NCBI RefSeq assembly: GCF_009192745.1
Contig: NZ_VTFV01000004.1
Span: forward strand, 248,001-312,000
Direction: 5' to 3'
DNA length: 64,000 nucleotides
DNA from: Arthrobacter citreus
GTDB taxonomy: Bacteria; Actinomycetota; Actinomycetes; Actinomycetales; Micrococcaceae
Position 1 is the stretch's first letter, and each line of letters opens with the position of its first letter. Positions 51,855-59,615 of this stretch are shown here, piece after piece. The position numbers were made by a program, and so were the translations under genes. The notes beneath the pieces are model-generated. The model worked only from the letters and a program-made list of their open reading frames with translations. It did not search any database and had not been told where the DNA came from.

Positions 51855-53188
51855 AATGATCCTTTGTAATGTCCGTGGAGCACAAAACCGGCACGATGGG
51901 GCCGGCGGGAGGGAATAGCGTTTAGGGGTACTGCGGGGTCCCTGGCCCCTTGGCCGCCGGGGATGTTCCTGTCTACCGCGCAGATGAAAATCGAGAGAAT
52001 CACGAGCAGGGTGAGCGATGAAAAGTCACACAAGCCGCTCTCGTTCACGGAGGCCACGCACACATAGCCCAGCAGGAACAGCGATGTTGCCCTCGCTGCT
52101 GTGCCTTTCGCCCGCAGCGCATAGACCAATGCCCCCGAGAGGGCGGCGCCAACCAGGACCAGTCCGATGACGCCGGTTTCCCAGTAGGCATCCAGCCAGC
52201 TGTTGTCGATTGGCACTGCCTGGAAATCACCTTCACCCCGGCGCAGGAGGATGCGTTTCTCCCCCAGCCCGTGGCCAAAGAGGAACGTCCTGGTGTCCAC
52301 TTCGGCGTTTGCGATGAAATCCCAGACAGCAGTCCTGCCGCTAAGCCTGGCAAAGAGCTCCGGGCTTTGCCCCCGCAGCCCCCATTGGCTGACCGCCCCC
52401 CATGCCGGCAGCAGCGCCACTGCGGTCCCGGCCAGGAACAGGAAACCCTTCTGGCCCGCCCTGTGCCTCAAGGTCGCAGCGAAAGCGAGGAGGAGCCCCA
52501 GAACCAACGCCAGGGCCGCGGTCCGCGTTCGGCTAAGCATGATGAGCGCAATGCCGAGACTCAGCACCGGCGCCAGCACCCAGATACTGATTCGGCCCAG
52601 GCTCCACTGAACGAGCGCCAGCCCAGCCAGGACCGCTCCGACTTCTCCAACCCTTGGAGGCATCATGGGAAGCAGTGCGCCCATGAGTCGCCCCCCCGAG
52701 GAGAATTCGCGGCCGTTTAGCCATGTGGAACCAGGTTCGACGATTGCTCCCAGAATTATCAGGAGGGCCAGGACGGCAAACGTGAAGCAGGCAGCGGCTT
52801 CCAGGGTTCCTTCACGGCACCTGATGAAACCCCATATAAGGGCCGGGATAAGCACACCGACGGCGATCCGGCCGGCGCGCATCGCCGGGTCGGCAAAGTC
52901 GTCCTGCAGCAGGGCACTGCAGGACAGGTACCCCGCGTAGACCACCCATAGGGCCAGGGGCCACGGCAGCACGAATGCAGCGCGCGGAGGCAGTGCAAGC
53001 AATACGAGTAGCGCTACTGCCAGCAGGACGGCGCCCTTCAGTGCCCCCGTCGTCCCGGACTCAGACTGGGACCATGGCTGCACGTTGAGGAACAGGATGA
53101 GCCAGACTGCTGTGGGCAGCAGTGAGGGAATGCCCCGCTTCCAGCCGTCGGCAGCCGCTTTCGGAGCTGCCAGGGCCGGGGCGCTCAT
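51851..53188 (-). CDS. O-antigen ligase/polymerase-like (Wzy) protein
   Basis: 445 residues with about 11 membrane helices and a large extracytoplasmic loop (GHGLGEKRILLRRGEGDFQAVPIDNSWLDAYWETG) containing the Wzy_C/O-antigen ligase pattern, in which Arg and His residues are functional. It is expected to polymerise lipid-linked repeat units on the outer face of the membrane. Its start shares a base with the Wzz-like stop. Confidence 0.85.
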   Translation of the reverse strand: MSAPALAAPKAAADGWKRGIPSLLPTAVWLILFLNVQPWSQSESGTTGALKGAVLLAVALLVLLALPPRAAFVLPWPLALWVVYAGYLSCSALLQDDFADPAMRAGRIAVGVLIPALIWGFIRCREGTLEAAACFTFAVLALLIILGAIVEPGSTWLNGREFSSGGRLMGALLPMMPPRVGEVGAVLAGLALVQWSLGRISIWVLAPVLSLGIALIMLSRTRTAALALVLGLLLAFAATLRHRAGQKGFLFLAGTAVALLPAWGAVSQWGLRGQSPELFARLSGRTAVWDFIANAEVDTRTFLFGHGLGEKRILLRRGEGDFQAVPIDNSWLDAYWETGVIGLVLVGAALSGALVYALRAKGTAARATSLFLLGYVCVASVNESGLCDFSSLTLLVILSIFICAVDRNIPGGQGARDPAVPLNAIPSRRPHRAGFVLHGHYKGSL

Positions 53189-54747
53189 TAGCCGCTGCTC
53201 TTCCGCCGTGCGGATGAAGCTTCCGCAAGGCTCGCGCCGTCGTCCACGGCTGTTTCTCTGGCGACCTCCGGTTGCACACGGAGAGGCTCAGCGCTGCCCG
53301 GACGCGTTCCCTCGGCGGAAGTCTCACGCCGCTGCGGTGCTTCATGGGACCTGTGGATGTTCTCAGCCTTGGGGTCGGTAAACAATGCTGCCAGGACGGG
53401 CAGTCCGGCCGCGGAGTGGAGAGCAATAGTGTCCAGGACGTCCCTGAGCCGTTCCCTGCGGTTGCGCAGGAGAAGGATGCTGGGAATATCGGATCCACCT
53501 GGGACCGCCCATTCCGAGGCGTCCTGGGAGTTGGATGCCACTGCGACGTAGATGCGGACCGCCTCCGGGCCGCCTCCACTCCGCACAGTGCCGCCGGGGC
53601 CGGAGACGGCTTCCTCCCATTCCAGGGGAAGAGCGCTACGTGGACGGAAGGCGTTCAGTTCCTTCCAGACGCCTGCGTCCTGCGTTTCAAGGACTACGGC
53701 TTTGCCGTCCTCTGCAAGAGTGGACACAAGCTCCAGCAGCACCTTGCCGCTGCCCTGGGCGCTGCCGATGGGACGGACCAGGATCCTGCCTGGCTCCAGA
53801 CCCTCTTCGCGGGCGGTACGTTCCAAGGCCCGCAGACTCAGGCGGGCTGCCGGCCGCGGAGAACTGGAACCAACGGCGAACACCCCTGGGGCTGTCCGCC
53901 GGAGCACATCGGGACCGACTCTCACATTGCCGAACTGGCGGCGCAGCGCGGCCGCTCCCAAACCTGTCAGAAGTCCGGCTCCCAGCCCAAAGGCAAGCAC
54001 GTTAAGGACGGGAAGGGCCTCCGTCACCGTCCGGGACGACGCCGGGCGGAGAACCGAGCCGCCGCCGTCGAAGCTACCCGCCGCGGAACTGAAAGCCGCC
54101 GCAGAAGCTCCGGCCGTTGCTGCCGTCCGCTCAAGTTCCTGCCGCCGGGTCAGCATGACGGAGGCGTATCCCGAGTTGCCGTCCCTGAGCTCGGCATCAA
54201 TTGGTGCATCAAGCGCCCGTGCAGCCGCCAGGTTGTCGTTAGCCAGTTCGTTGGCGCGTGATGCAAGGGCTTCCAGCTCACGTTTTCCAGTTTCCTGCCG
54301 GTATTGCAGGTATGCATCGGCCACGGCATTTGCGCGTTCGGCTGCCTCTTCCGGGCTGGGACCTTCTACCCGTACCGAAAATGTGTTGTCGGTAGTTGGG
54401 TCGGCCGAAACCTGGTGGGGCAGTTCCGCAGCTTCCAGCGTTCCAAGTCCGAGGCTCTCGGCCGCTATGTCCGCGACCGAAGGACTCGCGATAATCCGTG
54501 CCTGGGTTTCCGCAGGCAGTTCAAGTCCCAGCGGCCCGGCCTTGTCCACGGCTGGTTCCGTTCCCACCTCGGAGGGAAGGCTGTAGGTTCCGGTCACGAT
54601 TTCTGCAGTCGCCCGGTATACGGGCGGCCGCTGCAGGAGGAACGCCCCCGCCGCCAGGACGCCGCACACCCCCAGTATGCATATGAGTTTCCAATAGGAC
54701 CGGACCAGCTGCCGGAGTGACTCCAGCGGCGCCGATGATTCATTCAT
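53188..54747 (-). CDS. Wzz-like chain-length protein with degenerate kinase-like domain
   Basis: 519 residues. The start is the ATG after GGGAAGAGGGAA. Two membrane helices (about 21-37 and 245-262) flank an extracytoplasmic coiled region (KRELEALASRANELANDNLAAARAL). The cytosolic C-terminal part has ILVRPIGSAQGSGKVLLELV and GKAVVLE, which resemble the P-loop and following strand of bacterial tyrosine kinases but lack a clean Walker A and the Asp pair; no Tyr cluster ends the chain. It probably sets polymer length without phosphorylation. Confidence 0.82.
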   Translation of the reverse strand: MNESSAPLESLRQLVRSYWKLICILGVCGVLAAGAFLLQRPPVYRATAEIVTGTYSLPSEVGTEPAVDKAGPLGLELPAETQARIIASPSVADIAAESLGLGTLEAAELPHQVSADPTTDNTFSVRVEGPSPEEAAERANAVADAYLQYRQETGKRELEALASRANELANDNLAAARALDAPIDAELRDGNSGYASVMLTRRQELERTAATAGASAAAFSSAAGSFDGGGSVLRPASSRTVTEALPVLNVLAFGLGAGLLTGLGAAALRRQFGNVRVGPDVLRRTAPGVFAVGSSSPRPAARLSLRALERTAREEGLEPGRILVRPIGSAQGSGKVLLELVSTLAEDGKAVVLETQDAGVWKELNAFRPRSALPLEWEEAVSGPGGTVRSGGGPEAVRIYVAVASNSQDASEWAVPGGSDIPSILLLRNRRERLRDVLDTIALHSAAGLPVLAALFTDPKAENIHRSHEAPQRRETSAEGTRPGSAEPLRVQPEVARETAVDDGASLAEASSARRKSSG

Positions 54748-56089
54748 TGTTCCCTCTTCCCCGCGTTGAGGTACTGGACTCCCTGGCACGGTGTGCCGGG
54801 GACGTTCGATTGTTCGAGACCATTCGTGCTGATTCACCAGTACTTGCCCCGGCAAGCTTGTATTGCAGGAGCCACAGGCACAGGTTCAGGAACGCTGCGA
54901 GTGCCAAGCCCCACGCTGCCCCGGTGATTCCCGCTGCCAGCGCCCCGCCCACGGCCAGGAGAATGTTCAGCAGGGACACTGCTATGCGGGTCCACATGCT
55001 TCTCCTCGCCTCCCCCATCGCCCGCAGGGCAGCGATCGGTCCTGTCCTGGCTCCATTGAGGACCTGAACCAGGACAAGGGGCAGGGCCAGTGCCGTTGCG
55101 GCCGACCAGCCCGGACCGGCCACCGCGGCTATCCATTGCTCTGGCAGGATGAAAACGACAAGCCCCCATGCCGCGGCTCCGGTAGCCACCAGCACGGAAA
55201 AGACGGCGGCCGTTCGCCGCAGCTTTGCCCTGCCCACTGTGAGCGCCCGTGCGGCTTCAGGAACCGCCACTGCCCCAATGCCCTGCACCAGGACGTTGAC
55301 CGGGCCCAGGACAACCAGCACCAGGCGGAGGGCACCCACCGAAGCCAGGCCAGTAATGCCCGCCAGCACGAACATGTAGATTTGCTGTGAACCGTTGATT
55401 GCCAGCCCTTCGCAGACGTACCGCGGCCAGAGCGCTTTGTTGTCCTTCAGCCAGTCCCTGGAGGCGGCAGCGGAGGGCAACGCTCCGAACTGGATGGCTC
55501 CGAAGACCGCAGCTACGGCGCCGGCGCAGCCCCAGGCCAGGAAGAGTGATGCGGCCGAGACGTCTCCGTCCAGAAAATCTACAGCGAAGGCGGGGACCAG
55601 GAGCACAGCCCAGACCAGGTCATTGGCAAAGGCGGCCCTGCCCTCGCCCCTCGCGAAGAAAAGCAGCCGCCACGCGTCCTGCAGGATGACGCCGGGCAGG
55701 ATGATGGCCAGTGCCGCGGCGAGGCCGCGGTATTCTTCCGGCAAGAGCGCACATGCGGCCAAGGCAAAGACGGAACCGGCTGCTCCCAGCAGGAGGGCTG
55801 TGCCGGCAGCTGCGGCAGCTGCAGCCTGGGACTGTTCGCTTTTCACCGCGCTGTAGCGGACTGCGAAGGGCTCTGATGCAACCGCGCGCCCGACGCCGAG
55901 AACCAGGCAGTACGCCGAGAAAGTCAAAGCGTATGCTCCAAAATCCTCCAGGCCCACATTCTTGGCAATGACAATGCCTACCAGGAAGTTCGTGAGGCTG
56001 CTAAGCCCTTGGTCTGCTAGCCCCCATCCAACGCGTTTGCCCGGACCAGCGAGTCCTCTCCGCACGCCGCGCAAAGCGAGGGCTGTCAT
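54740..56089 (-). CDS. Wzx-type polysaccharide flippase
   Basis: 449 residues with about 12-14 membrane helices, beginning GLADQGLSSLTNFLVGIVIAKNVGLEDFGAYAL, the pattern of MATE-like/Wzx oligosaccharide flippases. It would turn undecaprenyl-linked repeat units across the membrane. ATGA overlap with the WecG-like gene and eight-base overlap with the Wzz-like gene. Confidence 0.87.
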   Translation of the reverse strand: MTALALRGVRRGLAGPGKRVGWGLADQGLSSLTNFLVGIVIAKNVGLEDFGAYALTFSAYCLVLGVGRAVASEPFAVRYSAVKSEQSQAAAAAAAGTALLLGAAGSVFALAACALLPEEYRGLAAALAIILPGVILQDAWRLLFFARGEGRAAFANDLVWAVLLVPAFAVDFLDGDVSAASLFLAWGCAGAVAAVFGAIQFGALPSAAASRDWLKDNKALWPRYVCEGLAINGSQQIYMFVLAGITGLASVGALRLVLVVLGPVNVLVQGIGAVAVPEAARALTVGRAKLRRTAAVFSVLVATGAAAWGLVVFILPEQWIAAVAGPGWSAATALALPLVLVQVLNGARTGPIAALRAMGEARRSMWTRIAVSLLNILLAVGGALAAGITGAAWGLALAAFLNLCLWLLQYKLAGASTGESARMVSNNRTSPAHRARESSTSTRGRGNNE

Positions 56090-56883
56090 GACGGAGTAAC
56101 CAGTCGTGGTTTTTCGCGCAGCAGTGCCAATCCGAACCGCGGAATGGTTCCGAGGTATCTTCTCCAGAGCCGACGGGGCTCAAGGCTCAGGCGGAAAAGC
56201 CATTCCAGTCCGCGTTCCCGCATCCATAGCGGGGCACGCCGAACGTTTCCCGCATGCATGTCGAAGGCGGCCCCAACACCAATCAGCAGAGGTGCATCCA
56301 GTGCACCGCGGTGTTCTGCCATCCAGAACTCCTGCTTTGGTGCGCCCAGGCCCACCCAGACAATATCCGGACGCGCGGCATTGATTTCGGCGACGAGCGC
56401 CTCATCCTCCGCCTGGGACAGTTCACGGAACGGGGGCGAACACATTCCTGCAATACGGACTCCCGGAACAGCCGTTTCCAGGTTCTCCCGCAGGGCCTGC
56501 GTCACCTCTTCACGTCCGCCGACGAAATAGCTTCGCCAGCCGTGCGTTATCCCTGCCGCCAGCAGGGCCGGCAGCAGTTCGGGACCGCAGACCCGGCCCA
56601 TGCCGGTTGCTCCCGCCCTGCGCCCGGCCCAGACCAGGGGCATACCGTCGGGCACGGTGAGCACTGTCTCTGAAAACACCTTCCCGAGCTGGGGGGAACG
56701 GCTTGCCTTCATCAGTGAGTGGACATCGCTGACGCAGACGTATCCGCGCTCCCCCTGCTCGATATGTGCCTCAAGGATGGAGAGAGCCTGGTCCATGTTG
56801 ACGGCGCTGACATCGACGCCAGCTATCCTCACCCGGGACTCAGCCGGAAGTCCGGATGTCCGGGCACCTGTATGCCTGCCCAT
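56086..56883 (-). CDS. WecG/TagA/CpsF-family glycosyltransferase
   Basis: 265 residues of the GT26 family: VSDVHSLMKASRSPQL, LTVPDGMPLVWAGRRAG, RSYFVGG, VWVGLGAPKQEFWMAEHR and IGVGAAFDMHAG. These enzymes add ManNAc(A) or a related sugar to an undecaprenyl-linked acceptor. Start shares a base with the TagD-like stop. Confidence 0.93.
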   Translation of the reverse strand: MGRHTGARTSGLPAESRVRIAGVDVSAVNMDQALSILEAHIEQGERGYVCVSDVHSLMKASRSPQLGKVFSETVLTVPDGMPLVWAGRRAGATGMGRVCGPELLPALLAAGITHGWRSYFVGGREEVTQALRENLETAVPGVRIAGMCSPPFRELSQAEDEALVAEINAARPDIVWVGLGAPKQEFWMAEHRGALDAPLLIGVGAAFDMHAGNVRRAPLWMRERGLEWLFRLSLEPRRLWRRYLGTIPRFGLALLREKPRLVTPS

Positions 56884-57350
56884 CAGATACTCCGTCCGTC
56901 GGCACTCAGCACTGGGTGGGCTGCAGCATGGGCAGTGTGCAGCAGTTCGATGGTGCGCCGCAGCTGTGTGCTGGAGGTGTGGACGGTGTACGGAAAGTAA
57001 ACGACTTCGACGCCTACCTTTGCGAACTCTTCTTCAATCCGGATTCCTTTGGGCGTCCCACGCCAGTCGTCACCCTTGAAGAAGACGTCGAAACGTACCT
57101 CTTTCCAAATATCGAGCCGGTCACGCGATGTCTCCGCCACCGCGCGGTCGACATAGCCGATGTGGCTTACGATCTCCAGCCGTTCGGCCAGTGGCACCAC
57201 CGGCAGCCGACCCTTGGTCTCTAGACAGACTTCGTCCGAAACGACTCCCGCAACGAGTAAGTCGCAGCGCGATTTCGCCTGCCGGAGGATGTTCAGATGC
57301 CCCACGTGGAAAAGATCGAACGCTCCGGCTGCATACCCTACGACCGTCAT
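56883..57350 (-). CDS. TagD-like cytidylyltransferase
   Basis: 155 residues: GYAAGAFDLFHVGHLNIL (the HxGH nucleotidyltransferase motif), KGDDWRGTPKG and SSTQLRRTI at the C-terminal end, corresponding to glycerol-3-phosphate cytidylyltransferase. It would make CDP-glycerol or a related CDP-polyol. Start ATG overlaps the WbaP-like stop (TAATG). Its presence suggests the polymer contains a polyol phosphate. Confidence 0.87.
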   Translation of the reverse strand: MTVVGYAAGAFDLFHVGHLNILRQAKSRCDLLVAGVVSDEVCLETKGRLPVVPLAERLEIVSHIGYVDRAVAETSRDRLDIWKEVRFDVFFKGDDWRGTPKGIRIEEEFAKVGVEVVYFPYTVHTSSTQLRRTIELLHTAHAAAHPVLSADGRSI

Positions 57351-58942
57351 TAGTAGGCGCCTTCCGGCTGGACCATTACTTTGAAGGTGCGCCACATGAT
57401 GATCAGGTCGCCTGTCAGGGACCAGTTCTCAACGTAGAACAGGTCAAGTCGGATGGACTCGTCCCAGGCCAAGTTGGAGCGCCCGTTGATCTGCCACAAA
57501 CCGGTCAGGCCGGGTTTGATAAGCAGCCTCCGGTGCGTTGAGCCCTCATAGCCTTTTACCTCGGAGGGCAGCGGCGGGCGCGGCCCAACCAGGCTCATGT
57601 CTCCTTTGAGGACATTCCAGAGCTGCGGAAGCTCGTCGAGTGAGAATTTGCGCATCCACCGGCCGCAGCGGGTAACGCGCGGATCGTTCTTGAGCTTGAA
57701 CAGGACGCCTGCGCCCTGGTTGCGCTTCTGAAGCGATGAGAGCCGCTGTTCCGCATCAGTCACCATCGACCTGAATTTGAGCATTTCAAAGGTCTGGCCG
57801 CGCTTGCCGACGCGCTGCTGCCGGAAGATCACCGGACCCTGGCTGTCATAGTGGACGATCAGGGATAGCACCAGCAGGACCGGAGACAGGACCAGCAGCG
57901 CCGACGCCGCCAGGACGATATCCAGTCCCCGCTTAAGGACGTGCTTGCCGCCGCTGTACTGCGGCAGCTCGACGTGCATCAGGGGCAGGCCCTCCACCGG
58001 ACGCCAATGGATCCTCGGGCCGGCCACGTTCGTAAGGCTGGAGGCCAGGATCAGTTCCGTGGATGTGTTTTCAAGCCGCCATCCAAGCTCGCGGATGTAC
58101 CGGTTTCCTCCGGGGACAGGGCCTGCAACGATCACTGCGTCGGCTTGGTGCTCGCGTACCAGCGCCGATATGTCTTCCGGGTCAGTAGCCACCGGCAGCT
58201 CATCCGAAAGGACCCGTTCCAGCCCTACGCCGGCCCCTTCGGGCACAACAACTCCTGCCACCTGGTAGATCGACGACGCGTGCGCCGAAATCTGCTTGAC
58301 CACGTAGGCCACGTCCTCGGATCCTCCGAACACCAGGACCCGGGAGAGATAGTGGCCCAGCTGCCGCTGGGAGGACAACCACCTCCGCCATGCAAACCGG
58401 CCGAGCAGGAGTCCCGCGAGGCCTAGGGGCAGGGAGACGGCCAGGGCGATGCTCGGCATGTCCTTTTGCAGCAGGACCATGACGAGCGCGACGCCGCCAA
58501 ACATGCGCAGGCTGCTGGCGGTCACCCGCTTATACTCGTCCGTCCCCGTGCCCAGCAGCCGCTCTTCGCGGGTCCGGTAAACCGCAAGACCCGCATTCCA
58601 GACGACAAGCAGGGCCAGGAGGAACCCTGCGTGGCGCAACGCGCCGCTGCCTGCCAGGGCCGTGTTCGTCAGGAAAGAACCCGCCGCCCAGCCGGAGATC
58701 AGTGCCACTACGGTGACCGCCAGGTCCGTCAGGACCAGTCCCGAGCGGTAGCGTCGGCGCCAGCGGTCCTCCGCCCTCGACCTCCTGGGCGCCTTCCCTA
58801 CGGCTTCCCAGTGCTCCGTGAATACAACGGGTTCAGAGGGGAGTATCCGCTGCTCCTGCAGCGGGTTCGACCGTTTGTGCCCCGCGGACTGGTGGCGGAT
58901 GCCGCTGTTCTTTGTACGTGGACTCTTAGCCGGAGCGCTCAC
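57350..58942 (-). CDS. Polyisoprenyl-phosphate hexose-1-phosphate transferase (WbaP type)
   Basis: 530 residues, the priming enzyme of the operon. Four N-terminal membrane helices, a CoA-binding-like central domain ([14 protein letters not shown]), then the membrane-embedded transferase domain: [58 protein letters not shown] and [13 protein letters not shown]. It puts a sugar-1-phosphate on undecaprenyl phosphate. The start is GTG with a weak ribosome site, 29 bases after a hairpin with a U-tract. Confidence 0.94.
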   Translation of the reverse strand: MSAPAKSPRTKNSGIRHQSAGHKRSNPLQEQRILPSEPVVFTEHWEAVGKAPRRSRAEDRWRRRYRSGLVLTDLAVTVVALISGWAAGSFLTNTALAGSGALRHAGFLLALLVVWNAGLAVYRTREERLLGTGTDEYKRVTASSLRMFGGVALVMVLLQKDMPSIALAVSLPLGLAGLLLGRFAWRRWLSSQRQLGHYLSRVLVFGGSEDVAYVVKQISAHASSIYQVAGVVVPEGAGVGLERVLSDELPVATDPEDISALVREHQADAVIVAGPVPGGNRYIRELGWRLENTSTELILASSLTNVAGPRIHWRPVEGLPLMHVELPQYSGGKHVLKRGLDIVLAASALLVLSPVLLVLSLIVHYDSQGPVIFRQQRVGKRGQTFEMLKFRSMVTDAEQRLSSLQKRNQGAGVLFKLKNDPRVTRCGRWMRKFSLDELPQLWNVLKGDMSLVGPRPPLPSEVKGYEGSTHRRLLIKPGLTGLWQINGRSNLAWDESIRLDLFYVENWSLTGDLIIMWRTFKVMVQPEGAY

Positions 58943-58953
58943 AGTGCCCAGCC

Positions 58954-58967
58954 CCGTTCCGGAACGG
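58954..58967. repeat. 14-bp palindrome before wbaP
   Basis: CCGTTCCGGAACGG, a perfect palindrome between the U-tract of the first leader hairpin and the wbaP-like GTG start. Could be a protein-binding site or small hairpin that hides the start. Confidence 0.5.
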
Positions 58968-58970
58968 CGG

Positions 58971-59035
58971 AAAAAGGAGCCGGCGACGGCTGGGGGGAAG
59001 TCTGGGTCTCAGCAGACTTCGACGCCGCCGGCTCC
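58971..59035 (-). promoter_or_regulatory. Structured leader RNA, copy 1 (terminator-like)
   Basis: Read on the minus strand: lower stem GGAGCCGGCG (59035-59026) with CGCCGGCTCC (58985-58976), upper stem GAAGTCTG (59020-59013) with CAGACTTC (59004-58997), octaloop CTGAGACC, and a run of five U right after the stem. It ends 28 bases before the wbaP-like start. It looks like a conditional terminator. Confidence 0.75.
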
Positions 59036-59353
59036 GCTTGGGGAGGCCGCAGCCCAGCGGAATGCCGGGCCCGTCCTGTGATTCGCCTGCGGGAAAGGGC
59101 TGATGGGATCGGAAAAAATACCGGACCCTGGTTACTGACTGCACTGCGCATGTGAGACCTTCTTTGCACTTTCTTTCCTGCTGACCGGTCCTAGTGAATG
59201 CCACCCGCTGCCACCGCGCATCAGTAGGAAGCACTCACAAAAGCAGACTCCCCACTCGGGGGTTTCCTGCCGCTACCCGCCCAAGCTGCGCGTCCTACTT
59301 GCTCCGGCATTCCAGGGTGGACGCACCGGCTACTTGCCAACCGCTGGGCATGG

Positions 59354-59419
59354 AAAAGGGTGCCGACGGCGGCTGGGGAGGAACCTCGGTCTCAGAAGGC
59401 TCCGACGCCGCCGGCACCC
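59354..59419 (-). promoter_or_regulatory. Structured leader RNA, copy 2 (terminator-like)
   Basis: Same architecture as copy 1, about 384 bp upstream. The 14-base lower stem pairs 59419-59406 with 59371-59358 (one mismatch), the upper stem pairs GGAGCCT with AGGTTCC, the loop CTGAGACC and the strand segment CCCCAGCCG are identical to copy 1, and four U follow. Several stem positions differ from copy 1 by paired changes, for example A-T to T-A and T-A to C-G. Confidence 0.75.
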
Positions 59420-59552
59420 GGTCTCCGCAGGTGAAGCTCCTGAGCTGCACCTGCACTGCCGGAACTTGAACCCGGCCACGTGAACGCTAGGAGCCTTATT
59501 CAGACAGGGCACCCGTAGCGCCTACGCGAGCGCTCCGTCCGGACACGTGGAA

Positions 59553-59580
59553 GAGGGAACGCAGTTACCCGCGCTCCCTC
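59553..59580 (-). terminator. Hairpin after the LuxR-type gene
   Basis: Ten-base arms with one mismatch (GAGGGAGCGC/GCGTTCCCTC) around GGGTAACT, then TTCC, 36 bases past the regulator's stop. Confidence 0.6.
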
Positions 59581-59615
59581 TCGTATCCCAGTGGAGCCCC
59601 GATTTGGGGTCTGCG

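Larger units (their letters stand above)
58943..59615 (-). other. Long leader / intergenic region upstream of the polysaccharide operon
   Basis: 673 bp without a convincing protein gene. It holds, in minus-strand order, the terminator-like hairpin behind the LuxR gene, leader hairpin copy 2, a CCCC(GAGT)GGGG hairpin near 59250-59262, leader hairpin copy 1 and a 14-bp palindrome. I could not place a convincing promoter. Confidence 0.6.

Noticed and set aside
58971-59419. CTGAGA in the leader hairpins as a TPP riboswitch
   Set aside because: The other invariant TPP segments and the three-way fold are absent; here CTGAGACC is a simple hairpin loop.
59194-59469. Small plus-strand ORF with a peptide similar to one at 58970-59040
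   Set aside because: The similarity of the two translations is explained by the duplicated RNA hairpins; stem changes are compensatory at nucleotide level and reading frames carry no ribosome site.
59457-59477. tRNA T-arm-like sequence (GGTTCAAGTTCC)
   Set aside because: The G53-C61 pair is lost, and no D-arm, anticodon arm or matching acceptor strand can be placed upstream; it is a chance hairpin.
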